DNA of 64,000 bases from an uncultured Christensenellaceae bacterium (GTDB lineage Bacteria; Bacillota; Clostridia; Christensenellales; Borkfalkiaceae), in assembly GCA_910586675.1 (NCBI GenBank), contig CAJUJO010000003.1, positions 1 through 64,000 of the forward strand, in the 5' to 3' direction. Under the pieces are notes generated by a model. That model was not told the origin of the DNA. It did no database searches and was given only the letters and a program-made list of their open reading frames with translations. The position numbers and the translations under genes are program-made. Below are positions 52,399 through 61,389 of this stretch, piece after piece (the stretch's first letter is position 1; every line of letters begins with the position of its first letter).

Positions 52399-52863
52399 TT
52401 ACACGATTAGAATTACAAAACCTAAGCCCGCAAGCAAACCAAGTTTCAAATACAGTTCGCCGCGGCTTTTGGCTTCCGCTTCGCTTCCTCCTTTTTTCTC
52501 TTCCAAATATTTCTTTTGCGCCGAAAAAAAAGCGTTCTGCGAGGCGGAATCACCCTTCCCGAGCATTTCGAAATAATCGTTCAAATAATTACGTTCGTCT
52601 TTAGAAAGGTAATTTAATTTCACTTCCTTTTTCCCGCCGAGCAAACAGTTAATCGTCTTATCAAAGTCATCAGAATAAGCGTATTCTTTCAAAAATACGG
52701 GAAGCGGGCGCCTTGCATATGCCAGCTCGTTGAGATAGCGCTCGTTAAATGTTTGAAATTGAGAAAAATATTTTTTTCGTGCGCGGTATTTCCATGCAGC
52801 GAAATAACCGAGAAAAACGCAGAATGCAATAATAACACCGCTCAGTATAAATTTAATCAACAT
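52399..52863 (-). CDS. spoIIIAB: SpoIIIAB
   Basis: 154 residues, N-terminal membrane helix, soluble helical middle with LNELAYARRPLPVFLKEYA, and a C-terminal helix; topology similar to type II secretion GspF. Its start overlaps the spoIIIAA end by 11 bases. Confidence 0.88.
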   Translation of the reverse strand: MLIKFILSGVIIAFCVFLGYFAAWKYRARKKYFSQFQTFNERYLNELAYARRPLPVFLKEYAYSDDFDKTINCLLGGKKEVKLNYLSKDERNYLNDYFEMLGKGDSASQNAFFSAQKKYLEEKKGGSEAEAKSRGELYLKLGLLAGLGFVILIV

Positions 52864-53692
52864 TTTCTCCGTTTTCCCCGAAGATTTTTCCGATTTTCCC
52901 CAGTCCGTCTAACAGAACGTAACGCCCGAACAGTTTATCGGATACGTCTTCCCATCGTTTCAAATGCGCCGTCGCAAACACCGTAATTCCGCTCTCCACT
53001 GCCCGCCGAACTGCTTTATAATCCCCCTCCAGCAATTCATCCGTTACGATCAAATCGGGGCGTAACGCCCGAATCCCCGCCGTGAACGCAGTAAGCTTGT
53101 CCGCAAAGCGAACGACGTCGCTGGTAGCTCCCAAATTACCTGCGGAAAGCTCTCCTCGTTCGTCTACGACCAGGACATTCCTTTGCGTCCTCTCGCAGAC
53201 AAGACGCGTCAGGTCGCGCAAGATCGTCGTTTTTCCCTCTCCCGGCGGCGACATCAGGAGCAAAGAACAAATGCCTTCCCGAAAACAACGGTCGTATATC
53301 TCCTCCGCGCATCCGAGGATTTCATGCGGAACGCGCACGCAGAGCGAAGTCGCTTCATTAACGGAAAGAACGCCCTTTCCGTCGTATACGAAGGTTCCTG
53401 CAATTCCGATGCGTTCCCCGCACTTTCCCGTTAAAAAGCCGCTCCTAAGCTGATTTTCCACGGCATACACGGAAAATCCGCTCGCCGCGAAAACGGTATC
53501 GCGTATCTCTGCTTCCGTTGGAATCAGAGCCTCCCTCTCTGATGCCGTAACTCCTTTCTCGCCGAGATAGCGGTAAATTCCGCCGACGTTTACCCGCAGC
53601 GGTTTTTCCGCCCGAATGCGCAGTTCGTATAAAAGATTCAAATTGATATACCGCAACGCACCCGAAATTCGGGAAGGAAGAAAGTCAAGCAT
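52853..53692 (-). CDS. spoIIIAA: SpoIIIAA ATPase
   Basis: 279-residue secretion-type ATPase of the SpoIIIA complex. Walker A SPPGEGKTT (148-156), Walker B with VLVVDERGEL, and RPDLIVTDELL. The homologous region begins with LPSRI...LYELRIRAEKPL, so Met 53692 (or 53695) is the natural start. It has no ribosome site; a sigma-E promoter ends seven bases upstream, which implies leaderless translation. Confidence 0.92.
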   Translation of the reverse strand: MLDFLPSRISGALRYINLNLLYELRIRAEKPLRVNVGGIYRYLGEKGVTASEREALIPTEAEIRDTVFAASGFSVYAVENQLRSGFLTGKCGERIGIAGTFVYDGKGVLSVNEATSLCVRVPHEILGCAEEIYDRCFREGICSLLLMSPPGEGKTTILRDLTRLVCERTQRNVLVVDERGELSAGNLGATSDVVRFADKLTAFTAGIRALRPDLIVTDELLEGDYKAVRRAVESGITVFATAHLKRWEDVSDKLFGRYVLLDGLGKIGKIFGENGENVD

Positions 53693-53698
53693 CATTAT

Positions 53699-53727
53699 AA
53701 TATATGACGGCATGTCCGCAAATATGA
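53699..53727 (-). promoter_or_regulatory. Sigma-E type promoter of the spoIIIA operon
   Basis: Minus strand: TCATATT (53721-53727) equals the sigma-E -35 consensus KMATATT; 14-bp spacer; CATATATT (53699-53706) fits the -10 consensus CATACANT with one change. SpoIIIA is a known sigma-E operon. Confidence 0.75.
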
Positions 53728-53752
53728 AACAAGCCGTTTCAAAACGCATGAT

Positions 53753-53788
53753 AAAAGCCCGCCGACTTTTTGAGTACGGCGGGCTTTT
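53753..53788. terminator. Terminator between the GH51 gene and spoIIIAA
   Basis: Perfect 12-bp stem AAAAGCCCGCCG/CGGCGGGCTTTT, 12-nt loop, short T-runs on both strands. Confidence 0.8.
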
Positions 53789-53810
53789 CCTCTTCCCCTA
53801 TTACGCTGTT

Positions 53811-56408
53811 TTATTCAATCACGAACACGCTGACGCTGTTCTTTTTCAGCAAAGTGCTCAATCGATTGCTCTCAATTGTAATTTTTTTCACGGTAGGCTC
53901 GACGTGATGCGTTTTTCCCGACTTCATACCGATTTCGTTAATCACCGTTTCGTCTTCATGCCAAAGCGTGGTTACCGTCGCCAAATGCATTGTTCCGAAT
54001 CCCGTTATATCCGCCGTCAGTTCCTCGTCTTTATCGGAAACGTTGACTACCTTCAAATAAATCTTTCCGTCGCCAACCGTTGCGCTGTGAAAGATTCGTT
54101 CGTTGACTTTCCAAACGTTTTTATTCAGAACTTCATGCCATTCGCCGTCCTTATAAATGGAGGCGGTAAACTTGTTTTCCGTATAAACGAGCTTCATTTT
54201 GTTGCCTTCTGGACTGTATCCGAGGAATTTATCTTTTCCCATCATCTCGCAGACAGTACGCATAAAGTCGACGCGCTTATCAAAAGAAACGTCGTATCCT
54301 TTATGGTTCTTCCCGTACTGACAGCAAAGGGAAAAACCCGCGCAATCCATCGTACCGGCATCACGTACGTCGGAAACGCCGACCCCCGATATAAAGCTCT
54401 GTTCGCCGCCCAGTCTGCGGAAGTCTATTTCCACCTCACAGTTACCGAACTTCTGCGCGTCGTAATAGAAACCGTTGAACGCGTCGCTCTCTTCTATGAT
54501 CAATTCGCCGTTTTCAATAACCCCGCCGCGGCAATTGGGGTATACCTTCCAGCCGCCTAACCCGTTTTTGAAATCATGTTCGTAAAGAATATTTCCCGTT
54601 GCGATATCCTTTACCATAATACGGGAAACCGCGCTCGAGGTTCTGTGTCCTCCAATCAACAGTCCGCCCGAATTATCACTGTCAACGGACGCAACGTCCG
54701 TCAAGGTGTATTTTCCGACGTTGGAAGCAAACATTTGCTGCACGTAATAGTTGGGCGTTAGCATAATGTCGCGCGCGTTAAACCAAATCATATTGGGTGT
54801 CCAGCGGTAATTATTAGTCGCCGCAAAGAGCGGCGCATAACAAGTCATTTTCACGACGTCGGAATTTCGCTCGCATCCCGTAAGGAAGGCGGCTTCGGCA
54901 AGAGCCGAACGCAAATTATTGTCTCCGTTCAGTCTGCCACGCCCATCCGACATCGTGTGCATGGCATACTCACCCATAAATACTTTTGCGCCGCCGCGTT
55001 CGTATTGGTCATACCGCTTCGTATTATCGATAAACCATTGATAGGAATTGTAGACGTGCTCGTCGACAATCATATCCCGGTACTTTTCGTTAATTATCTT
55101 CCAGGATTCGTTGGAATCGGAAGGACGAATATCTACGCCGCAAGTCGTAACGACGGTAATATCAAATAGTTTCAAAAGATCGGTCATCCGACCTTTATAC
55201 ATATACTGTCTTACTCCGAGCAGGCAGGAGGCAAAATTATCGAAATATTCATAGCCCCAATTTTCGTTCCCTATTCCGATATATTTCAATTCAAACGGTT
55301 CAGGATGCCCCATATCGGTACGAACTTTCGCCCAATAGGATTCGTTTTTATCAATAGAAGATATATCGCCTTTGGCAAAGAAAATCAAGTCGGCAACATT
55401 ATCGATAACTTCCGTTTGAAATTCTTCCGTACCCGGTTTGATACGCTGATATCCCGTCTTGCGCTGTTCGCCCATTCTGATTTGACACAGAAGTCCGCAG
55501 TGCAATACTGGTAGCGGCGTCATGTGCAGATCTTCGCAGAGAGCAAAATACTCATAAAAGCCGATTCCGTACGACTGCATATATCGCCAAACGTTGGGGA
55601 TTTGCTTTCTTTGCTCCAACGGGCCTACGGTATTTCTCCACTTATACAGATAATTGAAATCAACGTCGCCTTCTACGACGCAGCCGCCTGGAAAGCGGAA
55701 AAAAGACGGGTTACAGTCCTTAAGTACTTGTACGATGCGCGGGGAAAGTTTCCCGTTGCGGTATTTATCGGAATCGCCCCAAACGTTTGCGGGCAGCAGC
55801 GAAACGTAATCGATGCCTATTTTACCGTTTCCCTCCAACACGATACAGAGCCTGCCCATCGTATCTTTTTCCGCAACAATCGAAGCGGAAACTTTGATCC
55901 AATCGCCTTCGGTCCCTTCGGGAATTTTGATTTCTCCGACGTTTGTATGTCTGCCGTGCGCTCCCTTAATATAAACTTTGGCGACTCCCTTAAATCCGAG
56001 CCGTTTAACAAACATGGAAAAATGATAGGTTTCCCCGCATTCGACAGGCATCCCGTAAATATCATACCCACCGTTCGTATAATACCCGGGATTTTCGAGA
56101 TGGTACATACCGCCTACGCAGAGCAAAAGATAAGAAGGATTATTGGCGTTCATGCCCCCTCTTTTGCTTATTTTTTTGGGACCGGCACCGTATATATCCC
56201 AATAAAAGCCGTTTTGTTTGCGCGCTTCCACCGCACTCTCGCAGTTATAATCGTCATACGTAAAATATTCGTATTCAAAAGAATTATTGATAACCATTTC
56301 GGCGTTCATGCCGCCGTCCGCTGCCTGATTGATATCCTCGAAGAACAATCCGTAAAGGTGTTCCGAGACGTTTATTCCCCGTTTTTGTGCATCCAAAGTG
56401 AAATGCAT
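53811..56408 (-). CDS. Alpha-L-arabinofuranosidase (GH51)
   Basis: Releases L-arabinose from arabinoxylan/arabinan oligomers. 865 residues. GH51 hallmarks: N-terminal HLYGLFFEDINQAADGGMNAE, FRFPGGCVVEGD, GIGNENWGYEYF (acid/base Glu), DEHVYNSYQWF and VFMGEYAMHT (nucleophile Glu). An insert of about 150 residues near 100-200 looks like a carbohydrate-binding sandwich, giving the long form. No signal peptide, so intracellular. The second ATG (56408) is favoured: AAGGAG lies seven bases upstream, only one or two before the first. Confidence 0.92.
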   Translation of the reverse strand: MHFTLDAQKRGINVSEHLYGLFFEDINQAADGGMNAEMVINNSFEYEYFTYDDYNCESAVEARKQNGFYWDIYGAGPKKISKRGGMNANNPSYLLLCVGGMYHLENPGYYTNGGYDIYGMPVECGETYHFSMFVKRLGFKGVAKVYIKGAHGRHTNVGEIKIPEGTEGDWIKVSASIVAEKDTMGRLCIVLEGNGKIGIDYVSLLPANVWGDSDKYRNGKLSPRIVQVLKDCNPSFFRFPGGCVVEGDVDFNYLYKWRNTVGPLEQRKQIPNVWRYMQSYGIGFYEYFALCEDLHMTPLPVLHCGLLCQIRMGEQRKTGYQRIKPGTEEFQTEVIDNVADLIFFAKGDISSIDKNESYWAKVRTDMGHPEPFELKYIGIGNENWGYEYFDNFASCLLGVRQYMYKGRMTDLLKLFDITVVTTCGVDIRPSDSNESWKIINEKYRDMIVDEHVYNSYQWFIDNTKRYDQYERGGAKVFMGEYAMHTMSDGRGRLNGDNNLRSALAEAAFLTGCERNSDVVKMTCYAPLFAATNNYRWTPNMIWFNARDIMLTPNYYVQQMFASNVGKYTLTDVASVDSDNSGGLLIGGHRTSSAVSRIMVKDIATGNILYEHDFKNGLGGWKVYPNCRGGVIENGELIIEESDAFNGFYYDAQKFGNCEVEIDFRRLGGEQSFISGVGVSDVRDAGTMDCAGFSLCCQYGKNHKGYDVSFDKRVDFMRTVCEMMGKDKFLGYSPEGNKMKLVYTENKFTASIYKDGEWHEVLNKNVWKVNERIFHSATVGDGKIYLKVVNVSDKDEELTADITGFGTMHLATVTTLWHEDETVINEIGMKSGKTHHVEPTVKKITIESNRLSTLLKKNSVSVFVIE

Positions 56409-56475
56409 CCCCATTCTCCTTGCCGTTTTACCATGCCGTTCGCATAGCGGGACGCGGCTGCCCTAATGCAATTAC

Positions 56476-56504
56476 ATTATAACAGCAGCAACGCAATTAG
56501 TCAA
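56476..56504 (-). promoter_or_regulatory. Promoter of the GH51 gene
   Basis: Minus strand: TTGACT (56499-56504), 17-bp spacer, TATAAT (56476-56481). Confidence 0.8.
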
Positions 56505-56552
56505 TATATTTCTAAAATATTTTATGTTGCTTTGAAGTATATTTTTTCTTAT

Positions 56553-56589
56553 CGATAAAAAAAGCCGAATAAAATCGGCTTGTTTTTTT
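56553..56589 (-). terminator. Terminator after the malic enzyme gene
   Basis: Stem AAGCCGA/TCGGCTT with a 6-nt loop, followed on the minus strand by seven T. Confidence 0.88.
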
Positions 56590-56604
56590 CAAGCATTTAT
56601 TTTC

Positions 56605-57777
56605 TTATTTTCGCGCTGCGCCCGTCGCTCTTGCGGCCCGCGCGACGCTTTCCGCAACAATTTCGTGCGCGCGTTTATCATAAGCATGCGGCAAAATAAA
56701 ATCGCGGGAAAGTTTATTTTCCTGCACGCATGACGCAATTCCTTCCGCAGCCGCTATCATCATTTCGCGATTTATCGTGCTTGCCCGTACGTCCAGAGCT
56801 CCGCGGAATAGTCCCGGAAATACAAGCACATTATTGATTTGGTTGGGATGTTCGGAAGAGCCCGTCCCCACGATATAAGCGCCCGACTCCAACGCGTCTT
56901 TTCTCTGTATTTCCGGCACGGGATTTGCGCATGTAAATACGATTGCCCGCTCCGCCATAGAGCGCACCATCTCTTGGGAAACACAGTTGGGAGCCGAAAC
57001 ACCGATAAATACGTCGGCGTTTTTCATAGCATCGGCGAGCGTCCCCTTCAAGAACGAACGGTTCGTCATGCGGGAAATCTCGGCATGAGCTTCATTGAGC
57101 GATTCGTCTCCTTCGCAGATGATCCCGAATCTATCAACCATCGTTATGTTTATAACTCCGTAGGATAAGAGCATTTTTCCTATGGAAATTCCCGCGGCGC
57201 CGGCGCCGTTTATGACGACCTTCAACTCCTCTTTCTTTTTCCCGACGAGTTTTAACGAATTGATGAGCGCCGCCGTTACGACAATCGCCGTGCCGTGCTG
57301 ATCGTCGTGAAATACGGGAATATCCAGCTCTTCTTTGAGCCGCGTTTCGATTCCGAAGCATCGAGGAGCGGAAATATCCTCCAAATTGATTCCGCCGAAG
57401 GATCCGGAAATAATCTTAATTGTTTTGATGATTTCTTCGGGATCTTTGGTCTTTAAGCAAATCGGGAATGCGTCCACGCCGCCGTACGCCTTAAACAGCG
57501 CGCATTTTCCCTCCATGACGGGCATGCCCGCTTCGGGACCTATGTCGCCCAGCCCCAAAATTGCCGTTCCGTCGGTGATGACGGCAACGGTATTCCATCG
57601 GCGTGTCAGATCGAAGCTTTTTTTCGGATCGGCATGAATTTCCATGCACGGCTCGGCAACGCCCGGCGTATAAGCGAGCGATAACGCTTCGCGACTGTCC
57701 GTAGGAACGCGGCAAACCGTTTCGATTTTCCCTTTCCATTCCGCGTGTTTTTTGAGCGATTCTTCTCTGTAATTCAT
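56605..57777 (-). CDS. NAD(P)-dependent malic enzyme (malate to pyruvate + CO2)
   Basis: 390-residue short-form malic enzyme without a phosphotransacetylase domain. SLAYTPGVAEPC, LGLGDIGPEAGMPVMEGK, FHDDQHGTAIVVTAAL (metal/substrate site) and INGAGAAGISIGKMLL (dinucleotide-binding) are visible. Start ATG 57777 has AGAGG six bases upstream. It could feed pyruvate and CO2 to the same carbon node as the decarboxylase operon at 2.7-7.4 kb. An mRNA leader of about 130 nt with strong secondary structure precedes it. Confidence 0.92.
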   Translation of the reverse strand: MNYREESLKKHAEWKGKIETVCRVPTDSREALSLAYTPGVAEPCMEIHADPKKSFDLTRRWNTVAVITDGTAILGLGDIGPEAGMPVMEGKCALFKAYGGVDAFPICLKTKDPEEIIKTIKIISGSFGGINLEDISAPRCFGIETRLKEELDIPVFHDDQHGTAIVVTAALINSLKLVGKKKEELKVVINGAGAAGISIGKMLLSYGVINITMVDRFGIICEGDESLNEAHAEISRMTNRSFLKGTLADAMKNADVFIGVSAPNCVSQEMVRSMAERAIVFTCANPVPEIQRKDALESGAYIVGTGSSEHPNQINNVLVFPGLFRGALDVRASTINREMMIAAAEGIASCVQENKLSRDFILPHAYDKRAHEIVAESVARAARATGAARK

Positions 57778-57801
57778 ATTAACCTCTTTCATGTAACGAA
57801 T

Positions 57802-57860
57802 AACAGAACACCCATTGAACCTAACCCCATGGAGTTCGGAATTCAATAGGTGTTCCTGTT
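57802..57860 (-). promoter_or_regulatory. Long imperfect hairpin in the malic enzyme leader
   Basis: Arms of about 28 nt pair almost throughout (outer AACAG(G)AACACCYATTGAA, inner CCGAAC/GGTTAGG) around an ATG loop. The 7-mer 57834-57840 is also complementary to 57882-57888, upstream in the leader, which allows an alternative fold. A cis-regulatory RNA is possible. Confidence 0.45.
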
Positions 57861-57912
57861 GGTGCGCCAAACGGTAACAAATCCGAACCTTTATGTAACA
57901 CAGGACAGCATC

Positions 57913-57942
57913 ATTTTAATTAAAGTCATTTGATAAATGCAA
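57913..57942 (-). promoter_or_regulatory. Probable promoter of the malic enzyme gene
   Basis: Minus strand: TTGCAT (57937-57942), 18-bp spacer, TAAAAT (57913-57918). Confidence 0.55.
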
Positions 57943-57958
57943 TCAATTACAAATTACA

Positions 57959-59152
57959 TTAATCACTTATATCTTCAATAATCATTTGCTCCAACTTTTT
58001 AGACAATTTATTAAAGTCATGTTCCGACTCCATTCTTTCTCTAATCGAGTTTCTATTAAAATACTTCTTTATATACTTCTCTGTAATCGAATTCATATAA
58101 TAACTAGCAATAACTTCTCCCGTTTTTAAATTTTGGAATAAACATTTTAATTGATATGCTTTTCTAATCTCATTTAATCCTTTGTCTTTGGTTATAAAGA
58201 TCGGCACCATAACAATCTCTTTATTGGGATGAGACAATTCAACTGACTTTTCCATAAATCTTAAATGAAATAAATCCCATGCCATATTTTCTATTGAGGC
58301 AATGATATTCTTATTGCTTTTTTGTATCTTTTTAAAAAATCTCAAATTTTGATTTCCATAAAATAATTTGGCAAGATTGCAAGCACATGGATGGAATGCC
58401 CGTATCTCATTTGCGCAGAACTCCATAAATTTATCAAACTTATTCACGCCTGACAATTTATTATACTTAAAAAAGATATGTATTATTGCCAACAAATAAA
58501 TATATTCCAGTTGATAAATATCATTATATAGAGTTACACACATTTCCTTAAACCAATCACTTCTATACATCGTTAGCAACTGATTCATTCTCGTATCAAT
58601 GTCTACAGTCCTAAAACTTAATCGGGAATCTTTGTAGGGAAACATCTCCTCAAATTTACGAATGTCAGCAATTGATAAATCATCCAATCCCTGTTTTTTG
58701 GGGTTTTTTAAAAAATTTTCAATAACGTAAGGCATAATGTCAAAAGCACAGCACTTCTCTTTGCATATTTGGATTACCTTACTCAAAACCTCGTCTTCGC
58801 ATTTTTCTACATCTTTATATTCTTTAAGCAAGCTAACAATATTAAGATCCAATGAAATGCACACTTGATATATTATATAAGATGGTTGATAATAAGAATC
58901 ATTGAATAAAACCTCTTGGTTCATTACCATAATCCTATTTGAATAAAAGAGCGAATTAAAATCATAATCCATTTCAACAAAGTCATTCAAATGTGATGCA
59001 TGGTCATTACCATTTTCTAAATCGACATAAACCATATTATAATCGGTTAAGTGTTGCCGATTTAAAATATAGTATTTTCGCCTTTCGTAATTGTCATCCA
59101 AGTTGTTTATTGATGCAATTAGTTCTAACAACCGAAAATCTTGATCTCTCAT
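57959..59152 (-). CDS. Unrecognised defence-island protein with PIN-like acidic pattern
   Basis: 397 residues, A+T-rich, family not recognised. Near the N-terminus a hydrophobic strand ends in an acidic site (MVYVDLENGND, Asp44). A conserved-looking Glu145 sits in PYVIENFLKN. At the C-terminus, AWDLFHLR (Asp293) and IFITKDKGL (Thr321, Asp323) follow the D...hLA / T-x-D order that closes the active site of PIN nucleases. The middle is helical (about 150-280) and larger than in a minimal PIN domain. No ribosome site is seen before the ATG. Its place after SIR2-HerA-KTSC on the same strand suggests an effector or accessory. PIN assignment is inference. Confidence 0.6.
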   Translation of the reverse strand: MRDQDFRLLELIASINNLDDNYERRKYYILNRQHLTDYNMVYVDLENGNDHASHLNDFVEMDYDFNSLFYSNRIMVMNQEVLFNDSYYQPSYIIYQVCISLDLNIVSLLKEYKDVEKCEDEVLSKVIQICKEKCCAFDIMPYVIENFLKNPKKQGLDDLSIADIRKFEEMFPYKDSRLSFRTVDIDTRMNQLLTMYRSDWFKEMCVTLYNDIYQLEYIYLLAIIHIFFKYNKLSGVNKFDKFMEFCANEIRAFHPCACNLAKLFYGNQNLRFFKKIQKSNKNIIASIENMAWDLFHLRFMEKSVELSHPNKEIVMVPIFITKDKGLNEIRKAYQLKCLFQNLKTGEVIASYYMNSITEKYIKKYFNRNSIRERMESEHDFNKLSKKLEQMIIEDISD

Positions 59153-59266
59153 AAAGTGTATTTATTCTTATAAAGTAAAAAACAAACAATAGAAATTGGC
59201 TAAAGATATATTAAAACTGGATTGAAAAGATACCCCATGTTAACCTTACATTTCGTTTTTCATAAA

Positions 59267-59289
59267 ATCCATTCACTATTAAATGGATC
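59267..59289 (-). terminator. Possible terminator after the KTSC gene
   Basis: Stem ATCCATT/AATGGAT with TTTT after it on the minus strand. Weak (A+T-rich). A second small hairpin (CCAAT.TCC/GGATTGG, 59336-59355) lies closer to the gene. Otherwise the 213-bp gap holds nothing I can support. Confidence 0.35.
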
Positions 59290-59365
59290 AAAACATCTAT
59301 TTTTTCTAAAAAAGTAATTTAGTCCTACTCAACCAATATCCGTAAGGATTGGAACACCCATATCG

Positions 59366-59593
59366 CTATTCTAATCTTTCATAAGGATATAAATTTTTGA
59401 TGTTTCTATGCAAGTAGCTCCCTACCGATGATGCATTTAAAAGACCGTGGAACTCCATTATTGGCACGCCTTTATATATATACAAACTTCCATTATGAAA
59501 CTGTATATAAAGTAATTGCAAATTCTCATCATAACCTATACTTTCCACATTTGATGACGATACTTCAATCATGTCAACGCCATAATTATTCAT
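59366..59593 (-). CDS. KTSC-domain protein
   Basis: 75 residues that form one KTSC domain: VSSSNVESIGYDENLQLLYI, FHNGSLYIYKGVP and NASSVGSYLHRNIKNLYPYE. KTSC is a small beta-rich domain found in phage and mobile-element proteins, of unknown biochemical function. It starts two bases after the HerA stop, so it is co-transcribed and likely translationally coupled to it. This makes it a candidate partner or regulator of the SIR2-HerA pair. Confidence 0.85.
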   Translation of the reverse strand: MNNYGVDMIEVSSSNVESIGYDENLQLLYIQFHNGSLYIYKGVPIMEFHGLLNASSVGSYLHRNIKNLYPYERLE

Positions 59594-59595
59594 AA

Positions 59596-61389
59596 TTATT
59601 CCTCCAATTCAAATTTTTTATTTCTCCAAAGCGTTACTAAATCCTTATAGGCATTTTCATTATCCGATAGAGAAGAGCCCCATTGCTTTGAAACACTCGG
59701 ATCAGCACCTTTAAATGCATTGGGCAATTTATAAAACTGAATTCGCGAGGGAATTTTCACACCCTCCCCCGATATTATCGCTTCACCCGTTCTTAAACTT
59801 GGCAATAAATCAACTAATGACTTTAACTCATCTTGAATAGCAGCAGCTACAAATCCTCTATCCTTATTATTGTTCATCCTTAAAGCAATTATCGTTCCAC
59901 ATTGGCTTAAAACAGTTTCATCCAATTCAGATGGTCTTTGCGTAACCAGCAATAAACCAACACCGTATTTACGTCCTTCCTTGGCAATTCGTTGAACAGT
60001 TCTAGACGCAATAGAATTTTCTCTTGCATGTAAATAATTATGCGCCTCTTCCAAAACAATCAATAATGGCTGTAATTTTCCACCATTATTTAAATTTTGC
60101 CCCCAAAATAATGCATCATACGCTATGTTTAATAATGTTCCCGATATCGATAACATCAATTCAGAGGGCACATCCGATAAATCAAATATTGCAATTGGCT
60201 TACTTGTTCCAAGCCAAGATTCCAACAAGCAATTTATATCTTTATCCACTTTACCCGTCAGATCTGGAGCATAACAACCAGGATTGAAAAGAAAATCGTA
60301 GCGCGTATCTTTTAACTTAAGACGAATCGCATCAAGGAAACTTAATATACCCTTAGCTAAATTATTTAAAAATGGCTTGCTGTTATTTGTGCTTGCTGGC
60401 TCATATTGATTAGAAACTAATTTATTAGCATCCCCTTTTATAAGTAATTTAGTTTTTGTTTCAGGTTTACCGCGTTCATTATAAGTTTGTCTTTCAAAAT
60501 CGTCTAAATCGAACCATAACTGTTTTAAACTAAATGGAATAGGTGAATCTGCGGTTATTAGTGTAGAATCAATGGCAATTCCATTTACTTTAGCACCTTG
60601 TATTTTGTACTCAACTACTTTTGAGCGAAAATAATCTCTGTTTAAATCACTTATGGGGGCTTCAAATAAACTCATCAACTCATTAAAGGGCAACGCCCAA
60701 TATGGAACATATAATGATTCTTCTTCCTGTTTGTTGCCAATTTTAAAAACAGCACTATGTGATTTAAAAACGGTATTATATTCACCATGAGGATCTAAAA
60801 TGATTATTCTAGTTCTGTTAAAATCTTTTTCAATTATAGAGCTTAATGTAATACCAACCGCATTCGATTTACCACTACCTGTAGAACCTAAAATAGCAAA
60901 ATGACGGGACACTAATTTATCTAGATCAAGAAAGGCATTCAAACTTTCTGACACGCTAATGTTGCCCACATTTATAGAAGAAACTTGATTGTAATCGCTA
61001 TAAATATTTTTTAAATCTGAAATAGTTACTAAGTGAACCGCATCCCCCGTAGTTGGTGATTGCGATACACCTCTTTCAAATCTAGTTCCTATCTGTTCTC
61101 CAATCAAACTCATTGTAAGCCACTGTTGATTAGATAGATCATCAAAACCATTCTCAATATATTTGTCCAATAAATTATTGGGTATTGCTGATGCCCCAAT
61201 CTGCGTAACAATACCATACAAATTACAATAGCCTAGCGGAATTTTCAAAAAGGACCCTATTTGCCCAATTCTATATACTACCCCATCAATAATTGGAGAA
61301 TTTGATTTAACGGTATCTGATAACTGAACCGAAACTGTATTACCCGTTACACTTATAACAGTTCCTACAATTGTTTGATAATTAATCAT
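59596..61389 (-). CDS. herA: HerA-type hexameric ATPase (defence system partner of SIR2)
   Basis: 597 residues: N-terminal HAS-barrel (1-65), Walker A GSTGSGKS (168-175), RIIILDPHGEYN (195-205), Walker B LLIVLEEAH (442-450) and the HerA/FtsK-type sensor segment EGRKYGVGLLLVTQRPSELD (471-490). HerA motors form hexamers; in anti-phage SIR2-HerA systems they assemble with SIR2 subunits into a large NAD-degrading complex. Start overlaps the SIR2 gene by eight bases. Lower G+C than the housekeeping genes. Confidence 0.92.
   Translation of the reverse strand: MINYQTIVGTVISVTGNTVSVQLSDTVKSNSPIIDGVVYRIGQIGSFLKIPLGYCNLYGIVTQIGASAIPNNLLDKYIENGFDDLSNQQWLTMSLIGEQIGTRFERGVSQSPTTGDAVHLVTISDLKNIYSDYNQVSSINVGNISVSESLNAFLDLDKLVSRHFAILGSTGSGKSNAVGITLSSIIEKDFNRTRIIILDPHGEYNTVFKSHSAVFKIGNKQEEESLYVPYWALPFNELMSLFEAPISDLNRDYFRSKVVEYKIQGAKVNGIAIDSTLITADSPIPFSLKQLWFDLDDFERQTYNERGKPETKTKLLIKGDANKLVSNQYEPASTNNSKPFLNNLAKGILSFLDAIRLKLKDTRYDFLFNPGCYAPDLTGKVDKDINCLLESWLGTSKPIAIFDLSDVPSELMLSISGTLLNIAYDALFWGQNLNNGGKLQPLLIVLEEAHNYLHARENSIASRTVQRIAKEGRKYGVGLLLVTQRPSELDETVLSQCGTIIALRMNNNKDRGFVAAAIQDELKSLVDLLPSLRTGEAIISGEGVKIPSRIQFYKLPNAFKGADPSVSKQWGSSLSDNENAYKDLVTLWRNKKFELEE

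Noticed and set aside
53616..56447. Long plus-strand frames opposite the GH51 gene
   Set aside because: They mirror a strongly supported glycosidase with all catalytic motifs; no ribosome sites or recognisable domains.
57802..57860. 5S rRNA-like core (GGAACACC...TTCCGAAC...GTTAGG) on the minus strand
   Set aside because: The similarity covers only about 35 bases. The flanks do not form helix I, the 3' half is missing and the local pairing is a long single hairpin unlike 5S rRNA.
57805..59360. Shared 10-mer GAACACCCAT flanking the 397-residue gene
   Set aside because: Flanking bases do not match and the left copy is part of the malic enzyme leader hairpin; too short to claim a cassette boundary.
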